This document shows, in pieces, positions 35,689-47,341 of a DNA stretch of 64,000 nt. Made by a program: the position numbers and the translations under genes. Where the stretch lies: NCBI RefSeq assembly GCF_018131015.1, contig NZ_JAFCJJ010000007.1, positions 62,001 through 126,000 of the forward strand. The letters run 5' to 3'. Origin of the DNA: Bradyrhizobium diazoefficiens (GTDB taxonomy: Bacteria > Pseudomonadota > Alphaproteobacteria > Rhizobiales > Xanthobacteraceae). The stretch's first letter is position 1. Each line of letters begins with the position of its first letter. The notes below the pieces were generated by a model, which ran no database searches, was not told the origin of the DNA, and saw only the letters and a program-made list of their open reading frames with translations.

Positions 35689-36696
35689 TTAGATCACCTT
35701 CGCCATCGCAACGGCGGTGTCCGCCATGCGGTTCGAGAAACCCCACTCGTTGTCGTACCAGGACATCACGCGCACCAGCGTGCCGTTCTGCACCTTGGTC
35801 TGGTCCTCGTGGAAGGTCGAGGAGTGCGGGTCGTGGTTGAAGTCGATCGAGACGTTCGGCGCGCTGGTGTAGCCGAGCACGCCCTTGAGCTGCTGCTCGG
35901 AGGCGCGCTTCATCGCCGCGTTGATTTCCTTGGCGTCGGTGGCGCGCTTGGCGACGATCTTGAGGTCGACGACCGAGACGTTCGGGGTCGGCACGCGGAT
36001 CGCGACGCCGTCGAGCTTGCCCTTCAGCTCGGGCAGCACGAGGCCGATCGCCTTGGCCGCGCCGGTCGAGGTCGGGATCATCGACATCGCAGCCGCACGG
36101 CCGCGGTAGAGATCCTTGTGCAGCGTATCCAGCGTCGGCTGGTCGCCGGTATAGGCGTGGATCGTGGTCATGAAGCCGGTCTCGATGCCGACGAGGTCGT
36201 TCAGCACCTTGGCGACCGGCGCGAGGCAGTTGGTCGTGCAGCTTCCGTTGGAGACGACCAAATGATCCTTGGTCAGCGTGTCATGGTTGACGCCGTAGAC
36301 GATGGTGGCGTCGGCGCCGTCGGCGGGTGCGGAGACCAGCACGCGCTTGGCGCCGGCGGTCAGGTGCGCGGAGGCCTTGTCCTTCGAGGTGAAGATGCCG
36401 GTGCATTCCAGCGCGATGTCGATGCCGAGATCCTTCCAGGGCAGCTTCGAGGGATCGCGCTCGGCGGTCACCTTGATCTTGCCGCCACCGAGGCTGATCG
36501 AGTCGCCGTCGACGGTCACGGTGCCGGGGAAGCGGCCATGGACGCTGTCGAAGCGCAGGAGATGGGCGTTGGTCTCGACCGGGCCGAGGTCGTTGATGCC
36601 GACGACCTCGATGTCCTTGCGGCCGGACTCTGCGATAGCCCGCAGGACGTTGCGGCCGATGCGGCCAAAACCGTTGATTCCGACGCGGACTGCCAT
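35689..36696 (-). CDS. gap: Glyceraldehyde-3-phosphate dehydrogenase, type I
   Basis: The 335-residue protein begins [20 protein letters not shown] (NAD site) and has the catalytic cysteine in [17 protein letters not shown], then YTGDQPTLD and the C-terminal [13 protein letters not shown]. It oxidises glyceraldehyde 3-phosphate. The gene follows tkt by 149 bp. In that gap, CGCCCGG-TTCGG-CCGGGCG (36774-36792) can form a hairpin in the gap leader. Confidence 0.97.
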   Translation of the reverse strand: MAVRVGINGFGRIGRNVLRAIAESGRKDIEVVGINDLGPVETNAHLLRFDSVHGRFPGTVTVDGDSISLGGGKIKVTAERDPSKLPWKDLGIDIALECTGIFTSKDKASAHLTAGAKRVLVSAPADGADATIVYGVNHDTLTKDHLVVSNGSCTTNCLAPVAKVLNDLVGIETGFMTTIHAYTGDQPTLDTLHKDLYRGRAAAMSMIPTSTGAAKAIGLVLPELKGKLDGVAIRVPTPNVSVVDLKIVAKRATDAKEINAAMKRASEQQLKGVLGYTSAPNVSIDFNHDPHSSTFHEDQTKVQNGTLVRVMSWYDNEWGFSNRMADTAVAMAKVI

Positions 36697-36773
36697 GTTT
36701 CGTCTCCTTCAATGACCGTTGTCATCCCGCAAGGCCCATCTCTGGCACGCTTGCGAGGGTTTTTCTGGGCGGA

Positions 36774-36792
36774 CGCCCGGTTCGGCCGGGCG
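36774..36792 (-). other. Stem-loop in the tkt-gap intergenic region
   Basis: Seven-base-pair arms CGCCCGG/CCGGGCG surround a 5-nt loop. There is no T-run on either strand, so it is not an intrinsic terminator. It may be a processing or stability structure in the leader of gap mRNA. Confidence 0.35.
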
Positions 36793-36845
36793 GGGCTTGA
36801 TCATATGAGGAATTACGTAGTCCTTTTTTTGGGCTAGCTCAACTC

Positions 36846-38831
<1,986 letters not shown>

Positions 38832-39117
38832 GTCTGAAATCCGTCTGAAATGAAGCGCTTGGCGGTGGCGTGGGCCGTGCGGAGGGAGCCTGGCGGCCAC
38901 GAGGGTCGAGGTGGGATAGCATCTCGGTTCCGGGAGTCCAAGGCAATCAAACGCGATCCCGGCGCCAGAAGTTGCTTATCGGTGCATAGTTTCCCGGCGG
39001 CGTTGCGCTTCCCTAGCTTGCCACGTAAATTTCTGCTTCTAACCGCTTGCTGAACCGAGTCTTTTGCCGGGCGGCAGGTCCATCCGGGGAAGGCCACAGA
39101 GTACCGCCACTGACTGC

Positions 39118-39438
39118 ATGAGCGATCGCGTTTCCAACAGTTCCGCCATGACGGAGTCCTCGGCCGCCGAGATCGAGATCGCGACCCGCCGGCTCACCGC
39201 CGCGCTCGACGCGCTCGAGAGCGCGGTCGAGCGGCGGCGCGATGCCGACCGCGACGAGAATGAGCTCGCGACGCGCATCCAGGCGCTCGGCGCCGACCGC
39301 TCGCGGCTCGCGGACGAGCTCGACGGCGCACTGGTGAAGGCGCGCAAGCTCGAGCGCGCCAATCGCGAGATTTCCGAACGGCTGGATTCCGCGATCGTCA
39401 CGATACGTTCGGTGCTCGATACCGGAGAGGACGGATGA
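39118..39438 (+). CDS. DUF4164 family coiled-coil protein
   Basis: This 106-residue protein is mostly one amphipathic helix (AEIEIATRRLTAALDALESAVERRRDADRDENEL and DRSRLADELDGALVKARKLERANREISERLDSAIVTIRSVL), as in DUF4164. It sits directly before zapA and overlaps it by 4 bp (ATGA), so it may assist cell division; this is inference from context. Neither start (39118 or the ATG at 39148, MTESSAAE) has a clear Shine-Dalgarno sequence. Confidence 0.75.
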   Translation: MSDRVSNSSAMTESSAAEIEIATRRLTAALDALESAVERRRDADRDENELATRIQALGADRSRLADELDGALVKARKLERANREISERLDSAIVTIRSVLDTGEDG

Positions 39439-39818
39439 GCCACATCAACGTCACCATCAACGGCCGGCAATACCGAATGGCCTGCGAGGAGGGCCAGGAG
39501 GTGCGGCTGTTGAAGCTCGCCGAAAACCTCGAGACGCGGATCCAGTCGCTGCGCGGAAAATTCGGCGAGATCGGCGATGCGCGACTCACGGTGATGGCGG
39601 CATTGACCGCCTGCGACGAGCTGGTCGATGCCGGCAATCGCGTCCGCAGCCTGGAGCAGGAGCTGACCGAGCTCAGGGATTTCCGCAATGCCGCGGTCGA
39701 GCGCGCCAGGATGACGCAGACCGCGGTGGTGAACGCGCTGAACGCAGCCGCCGAGCGCATCGAGAAGTCGACCCAGGTCCTGAACCGGACCGTCGGCAAC
39801 GGAATCGCCATCGGCTGA
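39435..39818 (+). CDS. zapA: Cell division protein ZapA
   Basis: The 127-residue protein matches ZapA: INVTINGRQYRMACEEGQEVRLLKLAENLETRI, GEIGDARLTVMAALTACDELV and a C-terminal coiled coil. ZapA binds FtsZ and bundles protofilaments at the division ring. Its start codon overlaps the DUF4164 stop. The downstream order zapA - 6S RNA - 5-formyl-THF cyclo-ligase is conserved in proteobacteria. Confidence 0.92.
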   Translation: MSHINVTINGRQYRMACEEGQEVRLLKLAENLETRIQSLRGKFGEIGDARLTVMAALTACDELVDAGNRVRSLEQELTELRDFRNAAVERARMTQTAVVNALNAAAERIEKSTQVLNRTVGNGIAIG

Positions 39819-39939
39819 GGCGGGGCGGCCTTCGCGACGGGCTGGCGATTCGTCAGTATCGTTGTTACATTGCCCCTCGCGAGGCTGCGACGCGCGTCAG
39901 GAGCCATATATCCCCGGGGCCTTATCGATCCTTTAGGGA

Positions 39940-40090
39940 ACTGTCCCTGGCCGGGCCCGTGGGCCCGGACATATGGTGCCCACCTACTTTCGTAGGGAAC
40001 TCCGGGATCGAGTGCTTCAACGGCGTCCGCGGCTTCGCACTTCTGTTGACTTGGTTCGTGCCTGTCGAAACGACTGCGGCCAGTTCAGTA
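39940..40090 (+). ncRNA. ssrS: 6S RNA
   Basis: Between zapA and the formyl-THF cyclo-ligase, the classic location, a structured region can fold into a 6S-like rod. CTGGCCG (39947-39953) pairs with CGGCCAG (40077-40083) as the closing stem. The small hairpin CCTAC-TTTC-GTAGG lies in the central region, and AGTGC/GCACT closes the terminal loop. The 3' end CTGCGGCC resembles the CCTGCGGC of known 6S RNAs. 6S RNA binds sigma70-RNA polymerase as a promoter mimic in slow growth. The exact ends are estimates. Confidence 0.65.
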
Positions 40091-40091
40091 G

Positions 40092-40192
40092 GTCATGCCC
40101 CGGCTTGACCGGGGCATCCAGTACGCCGCGGCCCTTGTGTGAATCACCACCGCCTCTGGAATACTGGATCACCCGCTTTCGCGGGTGATGAC
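40092..40192. repeat. Palindromic repeat, CATGCCCCG...GGGGCATCCAGTACGCCGCGG family (copy 2)
   Basis: GTCATGCCCCGGCTTGACCGGGGCATCCAGTACGCCGCGG to CTCTGGAATACTGGATCACCCGCTTTCGCGGGTGATGAC closely match 29128-29229. It is inserted between the 6S RNA and the cyclo-ligase gene, so it may terminate or process 6S read-through. Confidence 0.88.
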
Positions 40193-40208
40193 GTGGGGAC
40201 CAAAGCAC

Positions 40209-40805
40209 ATGACCGCCTCCAAAGCCGAACTCCGCGCAAAAGCCCTCGCGGCGCGCGACGCGTTGAGCGAGAAGAAGCGCTCGGCCGCCGCGACAAAACT
40301 CGCCAGGCGCGGGCTGCCGTTCAAGCTCTTGCCCGGCAGCATCGTCTCCGGCTATTCGCCGATCCGCAGCGAGATCGACCCGATGCCGCTGCTGAAGAAG
40401 CTGGCCGAGGACGGGGCAAGGCTCGCGCTGCCCTGCGTCACCGCGCGCGGCCAGTCGCTGATCTTTCGCATCTTCCATCCGAACGACCGCCTGATGCTCG
40501 GCCCGCTCGGCATTCCCGAGCCGTCGCCGGCCGCGGCCGAAATCATCCCCGATGTCATGCTGACGCCGCTCGCGGCGTTCGACCGTCTCGGCCATCGCAT
40601 CGGCTACGGCGCCGGTCACTATGACTTCACCTTCGCGCACTTACGCAAGGCCAAGCACATCGTCGGCATCGGGCTCGCCTTTGCGGCGCAGGAGATCAAG
40701 GCGGTTCCGGCACTATCGCACGACGTCGCGCTGGATTATGTGCTAACGGAATCGGACGTGTTCGATTTCCGGAGTTCTGAAGTTGCGCATTCTCTTCGTG
40801 GGTGA
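40209..40805 (+). CDS. 5-formyltetrahydrofolate cyclo-ligase
   Basis: The 198-residue protein has the family motifs GYSPIRSEIDPMPLL, LMLGPLGIPEP, LTPLAAFDRLGHRIGYGAGHYD (ATP/phosphate loop). It converts 5-formyl-THF to 5,10-methenyl-THF with ATP. The ATG at 40209 is preferred; the in-frame ATG at 40185 is inside the repeat. The gene often lies next to 6S RNA (ygfA/fau). It overlaps the next gene by 23 bp. Confidence 0.92.
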   Translation: MTASKAELRAKALAARDALSEKKRSAAATKLARRGLPFKLLPGSIVSGYSPIRSEIDPMPLLKKLAEDGARLALPCVTARGQSLIFRIFHPNDRLMLGPLGIPEPSPAAAEIIPDVMLTPLAAFDRLGHRIGYGAGHYDFTFAHLRKAKHIVGIGLAFAAQEIKAVPALSHDVALDYVLTESDVFDFRSSEVAHSLRG

Positions 40806-41607
40806 CGTCGTCGGCCGTGCCGGCCGTACGGCGATCGCCGACCATCTGCCCGGCATGATCAAGGACTGGTCGCTCGATTTCGTCGTCGTCAATGGCGAGA
40901 ATTCCGCCGGTGGCTTCGGCATCACCGAGGCGATCTATCAGGAGTTGCTCGACGCCGGCGCCGATGCGGTCACGCTCGGCAACCATTCCTGGGACCAGCG
41001 CGAGGCGCTGGTGTTCATCGAGCGCGCCGAGCGCCTCGTGCGGCCGGCGAACTATCCGCGCGGCACGCCCGGCCGCGGCGCCGCACTCGTCGAGACCAAG
41101 AACGGCAAGCATGCGCTCGTCGTCAACGCGCTCGGCCGCGTCTTCATGACCCCGTTCGACGATCCCTTCGCCGCGCTCGAGCGCGAACTCGGCGCCTGCC
41201 CGCTCGGGGTCGCGGCCGATGCGACCGTCGTCGACTTCCATTGCGAGGCGAGCAGCGAGAAGCAGGGCATGGGCTTCTTCTGCGACGGTCGCGCCAGCCT
41301 CGTCGTCGGCACGCACACCCATGTGCCGACCGCCGACCACCAGATCCTCACCGGCGGCACCGCCTACATGACGGATGCCGGCATGACCGGCGATTACGAT
41401 TCCATCATCGGCATGCAGAAGGACGAGCCGCTGCGCCGGTTCACCTCGGGCATTCCCTCCGGCCGGTTCGAGCCGGCGGCGGGCGTGGCGACGCTCAGCG
41501 GCGTCGCCGTCGAGACGGATGATGCGACCGGTCTCGCACTGCGGATCGCGCCGGTGCGCGTGGGGGGAAGGCTGGAGCCGGTGACGCCCAGGTTCTGGTT
41601 GAGCTAA
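40783..41607 (+). CDS. YmdB-type metallophosphoesterase (TIGR00282 family)
   Basis: The 274-residue protein matches the TIGR00282/YmdB family: LFVGDVVGRAGR, VVNGENSAGGFGIT, TLGNHSWDQ, VDFHCEASSEK and VGTHTHVPTAD, giving all the metal-binding residues of a dinuclear phosphodiesterase. Family members hydrolyse 2',3'-cyclic nucleotides or cAMP and affect global gene expression. The start is TTG at 40783 with GGAG upstream, inside the end of the cyclo-ligase gene, so the two are coupled. Confidence 0.9.
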   Translation: MRILFVGDVVGRAGRTAIADHLPGMIKDWSLDFVVVNGENSAGGFGITEAIYQELLDAGADAVTLGNHSWDQREALVFIERAERLVRPANYPRGTPGRGAALVETKNGKHALVVNALGRVFMTPFDDPFAALERELGACPLGVAADATVVDFHCEASSEKQGMGFFCDGRASLVVGTHTHVPTADHQILTGGTAYMTDAGMTGDYDSIIGMQKDEPLRRFTSGIPSGRFEPAAGVATLSGVAVETDDATGLALRIAPVRVGGRLEPVTPRFWLS

Positions 41608-41666
41608 CCATTGGGCGCCGATCGCAGCGCCGGACGATGTTCTTGCAGGGGACAAGGAACGCAGCA

Positions 41667-42293
41667 ATGGCCGAACTTGAGATCATGGGTGTGCCCTTCA
41701 GCAACTATGTCCGGTCGATCCGGATGTTGTGCGAGGAGAAGGGCGTCACGTACAAACTGACCCCTTCGCGGCCACAGTCGCCGGAGGTCAAGGCAATCCA
41801 CCCGGCCGGCCAGATTCCGGTGATGCGTCACGGCGACGTTACACTCTTCGAATCCAAGGCGATCGCGACCTATATCGATCGCACATTTCCTGGCCAGAAG
41901 TTCATCCCGGACGACACGCTGGAAACAGCCCAGGTCGAGCAATGGGTTTCGTACGGAAACGTCAAGGTCGATCGCTGGATCATGCGCGAGTTCGTCGTTC
42001 CGTCAGCATTTTTCGACAAGGCGAAGGGCCCGGATACGGCCCGCATCGCGGCCGCGTTGCCCGAGATCGACAAATGCTGCAAGGCGTTGGACAACGGCGT
42101 TGCGCAGACCGGTCACCTCGTCGGCTCGCGACTGACCTACGCCGACATGAACGTGATCCCGATGTTGTCCTTGCTGCTCAATTTTCCCGCCGGCAAGGAG
42201 ATCATGGCGAAATACAGGTCGCTGTGCGCCTATGTCGAAAGCCTAGCCAACCTGCCTTCGTTCACGAACACGGCAGCGCTGCCGCGTCGCTAG
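41667..42293 (+). CDS. Glutathione S-transferase family protein
   Basis: The 208-residue protein has a thioredoxin-like N-terminal domain (MGVPFSNYVRSIRMLCEEKGVTYKL, HPAGQIPVMRHGDVTLFESKAIATYID) and an all-helical C-terminal domain (GSRLTYADMNVIPML). The Ser of PFSNYV is at the usual catalytic position and ESKAI binds the gamma-glutamyl group. It detoxifies or isomerises electrophiles; the substrate is unknown. The ATG at 41667 has AAGGA upstream. Confidence 0.88.
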   Translation: MAELEIMGVPFSNYVRSIRMLCEEKGVTYKLTPSRPQSPEVKAIHPAGQIPVMRHGDVTLFESKAIATYIDRTFPGQKFIPDDTLETAQVEQWVSYGNVKVDRWIMREFVVPSAFFDKAKGPDTARIAAALPEIDKCCKALDNGVAQTGHLVGSRLTYADMNVIPMLSLLLNFPAGKEIMAKYRSLCAYVESLANLPSFTNTAALPRR

Positions 42294-42348
42294 TCACTGA
42301 CGGCCACGCATTTGCTGATATCTGGCGCGATGCAGGAACGCGACGAAA

Positions 42349-43773
42349 TCAGCCCTGCCGGAATCCCATCCGGAAGGCGCCCCAGTGCCGGCCGCGGACC
42401 ATGATCGGCGACGACAGATCCTTCATCAGCACGAACTGCCCGCCGCCCATGTCGCGGCGATAGGTCTGCAGCAGGAACGGCTTCGTGTTCGCCGCGACCT
42501 TCTTCACCGCCCGATCGCTGAACAGCCGGCGGTTGCGGCAATTGGCGTTGTTCCACACGGGGTCCTTGCCCTGCGGCAGGCGGTAGTTCGGATTGTGCGT
42601 CGGCAGATAGCCGCCCCTGGCCCAGGCGACGCAGAACACGATGCGGGGATCGGATTTCTGGATCGGGTCCTGGATCGCGGGCAGCACGCGATCGGTGAAC
42701 GCGACGTAGTCGGTGAGGTATTGCTTGGGATCGGTGCCGGAGATTTCGCGGTAGGCCTCGTCCATGAGCCGGTCGAGCGAGATCTCGCCGCGGTCGATCG
42801 CGGCCTCGAACTCGGCCGAAATCCGCTTCGCGGTGTCGACCACGACCCGGATCAGCGGCGCGTCCGAGGTCTCCACGCCGCTGTCGGCGATCAGGGCGAT
42901 CAGGCCTTCGGAGGCGTCGAGCAGCCTGGCCACCCGCTGGTCGGCATGGCCGAGGTCGCGTGAGGAGAGATCGACGCCCTTGGCGAGCTCGTTGAGCTCG
43001 GTGATGACGTTGTCGCAATGGCCGAGATTGGAAGTCGCGGCGCGCGCGACGCCGTCGATCTCCGCCTCGACGGAGGCAAAACCCTGCTGCACGCGCGTGA
43101 TGATGCCGGATATCTGGCGGGCGCCTTCACCGGCGGTCTTGGCGCGCTGCGAGGCATCGCTGCTCTCGCCGATCAGGCCTTCGATCTGGCCATCGAGGTC
43201 GCGCACGGTGTCGGAGATCTGATGCGTCGCCTGGCGGGTGGCCTCCGCGAGGTTCTTCACCTCGCTTGCGACCACCGCGAAGCCACGGCCGGCATTGCCG
43301 GCGCGCGCCGCCTCGATCGTGGCGTTGAGCGCGAGCAGATTGGTCTGCTTGGCGATTGCCTCGATCGCGCCGGACACCTTTGCGACCTGGGCCAGCGCGG
43401 AGCCGACCGCGCTCAGGCGGTCCTCGATCCGCCCCACCGCCGCGACGAGCTCGGAGATGTGGCTGACCGCGGTGTCGACCGCGCCGCGCGATTGCGCGAT
43501 CTCGCCGACCGCCGCCGACGTGGTCGACTGCACCGCTTGCGAGGCGTTGGCGATATCGTGGTTGGCCGAGACCATGGTCTCGGCCGTTTTCTGCAAATGA
43601 TGGAACCGTTCGGACTGGCTCGCGACCCGGCTTGCGACCTCCTGGACGTTGCCGGCGATGTCGGCAAGCTCGACACCGAGACCTCCGATGCGATCGGCGA
43701 GCTGGTCGATCAGACGCTCGGCCAGGGTCCGGTTGGAGCCTGTGTCCAGGACTGCAAGTTGCGCAACCGACAT
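42349..43773 (-). CDS. Soluble methyl-accepting chemotaxis protein with C-terminal sensor domain
   Basis: The 474-residue protein has no membrane segment. Residues about 25-270 are an MCP signalling domain with the tip [23 protein letters not shown] and [15 protein letters not shown]. Residues about 300-474 are a domain with conserved [32 protein letters not shown] and [11 protein letters not shown], shared with the next chemoreceptor. It should couple to a CheA/CheW array in the cytoplasm. The ligand is unknown; the conserved His and Cys suggest a cofactor or redox sensor (inference). It is convergent with the GST gene. Confidence 0.85.
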   Translation of the reverse strand: MSVAQLAVLDTGSNRTLAERLIDQLADRIGGLGVELADIAGNVQEVASRVASQSERFHHLQKTAETMVSANHDIANASQAVQSTTSAAVGEIAQSRGAVDTAVSHISELVAAVGRIEDRLSAVGSALAQVAKVSGAIEAIAKQTNLLALNATIEAARAGNAGRGFAVVASEVKNLAEATRQATHQISDTVRDLDGQIEGLIGESSDASQRAKTAGEGARQISGIITRVQQGFASVEAEIDGVARAATSNLGHCDNVITELNELAKGVDLSSRDLGHADQRVARLLDASEGLIALIADSGVETSDAPLIRVVVDTAKRISAEFEAAIDRGEISLDRLMDEAYREISGTDPKQYLTDYVAFTDRVLPAIQDPIQKSDPRIVFCVAWARGGYLPTHNPNYRLPQGKDPVWNNANCRNRRLFSDRAVKKVAANTKPFLLQTYRRDMGGGQFVLMKDLSSPIMVRGRHWGAFRMGFRQG

Positions 43774-43876
43774 GTTCCGCGAATCCTCCAGCCAGGCCGG
43801 TCATCGGCCCGTTTCGGCATTCCCATTCCCGGATTCTAGAAAGTGATTCGCGTCGGGCGTCTTGCCCGTGAGTGCA

Positions 43877-45607
43877 CTAAAGCTTGTAAGCCGTCCGAAA
43901 ACCGCCCCAGTGGCGCCCCTGCACGCGGATCGGAACGTCGATCTCGCGCATCATCACCGTGTTGCCGTTGCCCATGTCGCGCGCATAGCTCTGGATCAAA
44001 TAGGTGCGCAGGTTCTGAGCGGCGGCGAGGCCCGCCGGATCGTTGAAGATGCGGCGATTGCGGCAGTTCGCCGTGTTCCACGCGGCGTCGCCCGGCCGCT
44101 GCGGATGCGAATAGATCTTGTTGTGCACCGGCAGGAAGCCGTTGCGGTCGACCATGGCGCAGAACGTCATGCGGGGCTCTCTGGCGAGAAAAGCCTCCTG
44201 GAACGGCGGCAGCGCGCGATCGGCCCAGTCCAGGTACCGCGTCCGGTACTGCTGCGGGTTGGTGCCGGCGATTTCCGCGTAATCGGTGTCGAACAGGTCT
44301 TCGAGCTTGACCTCGCCGCGGGCGACGGCCTGCTCGAAGATTTTCGTCAGGGCGTTGCCGGCTTCCATGGCGCGGGTGACGAACTCGGTGTTCTCCTCGT
44401 GGATCGACCAGAGCTTGTCTTCGATCTTCTCGCTGAGCGCGGCGTTGGGACTGACGAACTGGGCGCGCGCGCCGGTCTTCGACTGCTCGATCACGCGCAG
44501 GCGGCAGGTGCCGACGTCTTCGAGGTTGCCGTCGATGACGGCCTGCGGTGCAAGCCGGCCGGCGTCCGCACCGCCGATCAGCACGCCGGTCATCGATATC
44601 TCGTAGACCGGCATCACGCCGCGCGCGGTCTCGAGCTTGAGATGGCAGGGCAGCCGCTCGGTCTTGCGGCGGTCGTCGTGCTCGCTCTGGCGCAGCAGCA
44701 CCGCGCAGCGCGATTTCAGCTTCTGTGCGAAGGTCGTCACGGCCTTGCCGGCGCTGGCGACGTTCTCGCCATGGGTCTCGGCCGCCTTGGTCGCCGCATC
44801 GATCTCGGCCGCGCTCTCGCCGACCGAGATGATGAAGTCCGACGCGCTCGCGGCATTGCCGGAGACTTCGCTGGTGGTCGCGTTCTGCTCAGCGACCGCG
44901 CCGTTGACGGTGTCGAACACCGGGCGGATCGCCTCGATTGCCTGCGAGATGCGGTGCACCGCATCGGCCGAGCCCGCGGCATCGCGCTGCAGGGCGTCGA
45001 TCTTCTTGGATATCTCCTCGGTGGCGCTCTGGGTCTGCACCGCCAGCGCCTTGACCTCGGTGGCGACGACGGCAAAGCCCTTGCCGGCTGCGCCCGCGCG
45101 TGCGGCCTCGATGGTCGAGTTGAGCGCGAGCAGCGTCGTCTGCCGCGCGATCTGGGCAATCAAGTTGACGACATTGCCGATCGCCGCGGAGGACTCGCGC
45201 AGGCGGTCGACATTGGCGCGGGCTTCCTGCGCGGCGGCGCTGGCCTCGTCGGCGAGCTTGCCGGCCTCGCGGACCTGTGCGCCGATGCCGAGCGCGGATT
45301 GGGTGAATTTGTCGGCGGCGTGGGCGAAGGTGGAGGCGGTCGATTGCGCCGCATTGGTCCGCCCGGTCAGCGCGTCGGTGCGTTGGCGGATGTCCGAGAG
45401 CGTCACTGCGGTCGCCTCGGCGCCGCCTGCGACCGAATTGGCGGCGCGCTCGAGCTGGCGGATCATGGCGCCGAGCTCGAGTTCCAGAAGTTCCAGGATT
45501 TCCTTGGCCGAATCGGTTTCGACGGCCGGGATGGGCTCCGTATGAGCCGGCGCCGGCGCGGGCGCGACCGGTTCCGGCAGACGCTTCCGGAAAAATTCAA
45601 ACGCCAT
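43877..45607 (-). CDS. Soluble chemoreceptor with MCP signalling, PilZ and C-terminal sensor domains
   Basis: This 576-residue protein lacks membrane segments. It has a proline-rich N-terminus, an MCP signalling region (tip [37 protein letters not shown], residues about 150-190) and a PilZ-like domain (about 310-390). The C-terminal domain is shared with the preceding receptor ([42 protein letters not shown]). The PilZ motifs are R314-KTE-R318 and EISMTG, with Glu in place of the usual Asp/Asn. It may link c-di-GMP to chemotaxis. The start at 45607 (MAFEFF) is preferred. Confidence 0.85.
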   Translation of the reverse strand: MAFEFFRKRLPEPVAPAPAPAHTEPIPAVETDSAKEILELLELELGAMIRQLERAANSVAGGAEATAVTLSDIRQRTDALTGRTNAAQSTASTFAHAADKFTQSALGIGAQVREAGKLADEASAAAQEARANVDRLRESSAAIGNVVNLIAQIARQTTLLALNSTIEAARAGAAGKGFAVVATEVKALAVQTQSATEEISKKIDALQRDAAGSADAVHRISQAIEAIRPVFDTVNGAVAEQNATTSEVSGNAASASDFIISVGESAAEIDAATKAAETHGENVASAGKAVTTFAQKLKSRCAVLLRQSEHDDRRKTERLPCHLKLETARGVMPVYEISMTGVLIGGADAGRLAPQAVIDGNLEDVGTCRLRVIEQSKTGARAQFVSPNAALSEKIEDKLWSIHEENTEFVTRAMEAGNALTKIFEQAVARGEVKLEDLFDTDYAEIAGTNPQQYRTRYLDWADRALPPFQEAFLAREPRMTFCAMVDRNGFLPVHNKIYSHPQRPGDAAWNTANCRNRRIFNDPAGLAAAQNLRTYLIQSYARDMGNGNTVMMREIDVPIRVQGRHWGGFRTAYKL

Positions 45608-45825
45608 AAGCTTTTCTCGTGATGGGGACAAATGTGCCAGATTTTCCCATTGCTGAATGAAGTGAGGGTTAACAGCTGCCTGACTTCTTGAGCACTCGCC
45701 GCTACGCAGTTACCTTTGCGTACTACCTTAAAGTATGAGAGACCCTTTCATTCCGGTGGGTTGGCGGCCTATAACGCCGCGCCTCCCACTTCACCTTGGC
45801 TGACGAATCCTCGACGAGACCACGC

Positions 45826-46572
45826 ATGGCCGGACATTCCCAATTCAAGAACATCATGCACCGCAAGGGGCGCCAGGACGCCCAGAAGTCGAAACTGTTC
45901 GGCAAGCTGGCGCGTGAAATCACCGTCGCGGCCAAGCTGGGGACGCCCGACCCCAACATGAACCCGCGCCTGCGTGCGGCTGTGATCGCCGCGCGGCAGG
46001 AGAACATGCCGAAGGACAATATCGAGCGCGCCATCAAGAAGGCGCTCGGCAGCGACGGCGAGAACTATGACGAGATCCGCTACGAGGGCTATGGCCCCGG
46101 CGGTGTCGCCGTCATCGTCGAGGCCCTGACCGACAACCGCAACCGCGCCGCGTCCGACATTCGCTCTTTCTTCACCAAGTCCGGCGGCAATCTCGGTGAA
46201 ACCGGCTCGGTCTCCTTCATGTTCGACCGCACCGGCATCATCGAATATGACCGCAGCGTCGCCTCCGACGATGCGGTGCTGGATGCGGGCATCGAGGCCG
46301 GCGCCGACGACGTGATCTCCAGCGAAGGCGGCCACGAGATCTACGCCTCGACCGAAAGCTATCGCGACGTCGCCAAGGCGCTGGAAGCCAAGTTCGGCGA
46401 GCCGCGCAAGGCCGCGCTGATCTGGAAGCCGCAGAACACGGTGGCGGTGGACGACGAGACCGGCGAGAAGCTGCTCAAGCTGATGGACCTGCTCAACGAG
46501 CACGACGACGTCCAGAACGTCTACGCCAATTTCGAGGTCTCGGACGCGCTGGTCGCGAAGATGGGCGGGTAG
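45826..46572 (+). CDS. yebC: YebC/PmpR (TACO1) family protein
   Basis: The 248-residue protein begins [32 protein letters not shown] and has [14 protein letters not shown] and [21 protein letters not shown], all signatures of YebC/PmpR. The family was described as DNA-binding regulators; recent work assigns some members to translation of polyproline stretches. It precedes ruvCA in many genomes, as here. The start at 45826 is standard for the family. A weak promoter (TTCATT-N17-TATAAC) lies upstream. Confidence 0.93.
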   Translation: MAGHSQFKNIMHRKGRQDAQKSKLFGKLAREITVAAKLGTPDPNMNPRLRAAVIAARQENMPKDNIERAIKKALGSDGENYDEIRYEGYGPGGVAVIVEALTDNRNRAASDIRSFFTKSGGNLGETGSVSFMFDRTGIIEYDRSVASDDAVLDAGIEAGADDVISSEGGHEIYASTESYRDVAKALEAKFGEPRKAALIWKPQNTVAVDDETGEKLLKLMDLLNEHDDVQNVYANFEVSDALVAKMGG

Positions 46573-46592
46573 GACCTGCGCGAAAGGTGCGC

Positions 46593-46739
46593 TCCCTCGC
46601 CCCGCTCTTGCGGGGAGAGGGTTGGGGTGAGGGGCCGTTTCCGCATAGATGGTGGCAGATGAACTCGCGGAGGCTCCCCCTCACCCGGAATTCAAGCTTC
46701 GCCTGAATTCCGGCCTCTGCCCGCAAGCGGGGGAGAGGC
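46593..46739. repeat. Composite palindromic repeat between yebC and ruvC
   Basis: CGCTCCCTCGCCCCGCTCTTGCGGGGAGAGGGTTGGGGTGAGGGG opens this copy, and CCCCCTCACCCGGAATTCAAGCTTCGCCTGAATTCCGG plus CCCGCAAGCGGGGGAGAGGCG close it. It is the same family as 6594-6763 and 33048-33197 in the reverse orientation, with a different inner hairpin (GGAATTCA/TGAATTCC). Confidence 0.88.
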
Positions 46740-46813
46740 GAAGAGCGCACTTCCCCTGTTACTTCCGTTCTGTTTCTGTTTCGCTTCCAGCGGCCAGCCG
46801 CTATCACTGGCGC

Positions 46814-47341
46814 ATGACTGCGCTCCCGATTCGTGGCCCCATTCGCATCATCGGCATCGACCCCGGCCTGCGCCGCACCGGCTGGGGCGTGATCGAGGCC
46901 GACGGTAACCGTCTGGTCTACGTCGCCTGCGGCTCGGTGGAACCGCCGGACGGGCTGCCGCTGTCGAGCCGGTTGCTGGCGATCCACGAGGGGCTTGCGG
47001 CCGTTCTGTCCGACCACAAGCCGGCGGAAGCGGCGGTCGAGCAGACCTTCGTCAACAAGGATGGCGTCGCGACGCTGAAGCTCGGACAGGCCCGCGGCGT
47101 CGCCATGCTGGCGCCCGCGATGTTCGGCATCACGGTCGCCGAATACGCGCCGAACCAGGTCAAGAAGACGGTGGTCGGCGCCGGTCACGCCGACAAGCAG
47201 CAGATCGCGATGATGCTGAAGATCCTGCTGCCCAAGGCCGAGCCGCCATCGGCGGATGCGGCCGACGCGCTGGCCATCGCCATCACCCACGCCCATCATC
47301 GCCAGAGCGCGTCGCTCAGGCTGAAGGTGGCTGGACTATGA
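46814..47341 (+). CDS. ruvC: Crossover junction endodeoxyribonuclease RuvC
   Basis: The 175-residue protein shows the catalytic acidic residues of Ruv[26 protein letters not shown] and [15 protein letters not shown], plus [15 protein letters not shown]. It cuts Holliday junctions. The start at 46814 (MTALPIRG) is chosen because the reading frame further upstream is repeat-derived. It overlaps ruvA by 4 bp (ATGA). Confidence 0.96.
   Translation: MTALPIRGPIRIIGIDPGLRRTGWGVIEADGNRLVYVACGSVEPPDGLPLSSRLLAIHEGLAAVLSDHKPAEAAVEQTFVNKDGVATLKLGQARGVAMLAPAMFGITVAEYAPNQVKKTVVGAGHADKQQIAMMLKILLPKAEPPSADAADALAIAITHAHHRQSASLRLKVAGL

Noticed and set aside
34459..36837. A 792-codon plus-strand open frame across pgk and gap.
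   Set aside because: It crosses two conserved genes and a repeat on the other strand and has shadow-type composition.
43862..45622. A long plus-strand frame opposite the PilZ chemoreceptor.
   Set aside because: It mirrors the MCP coding sequence; no motif and no ribosome binding site.
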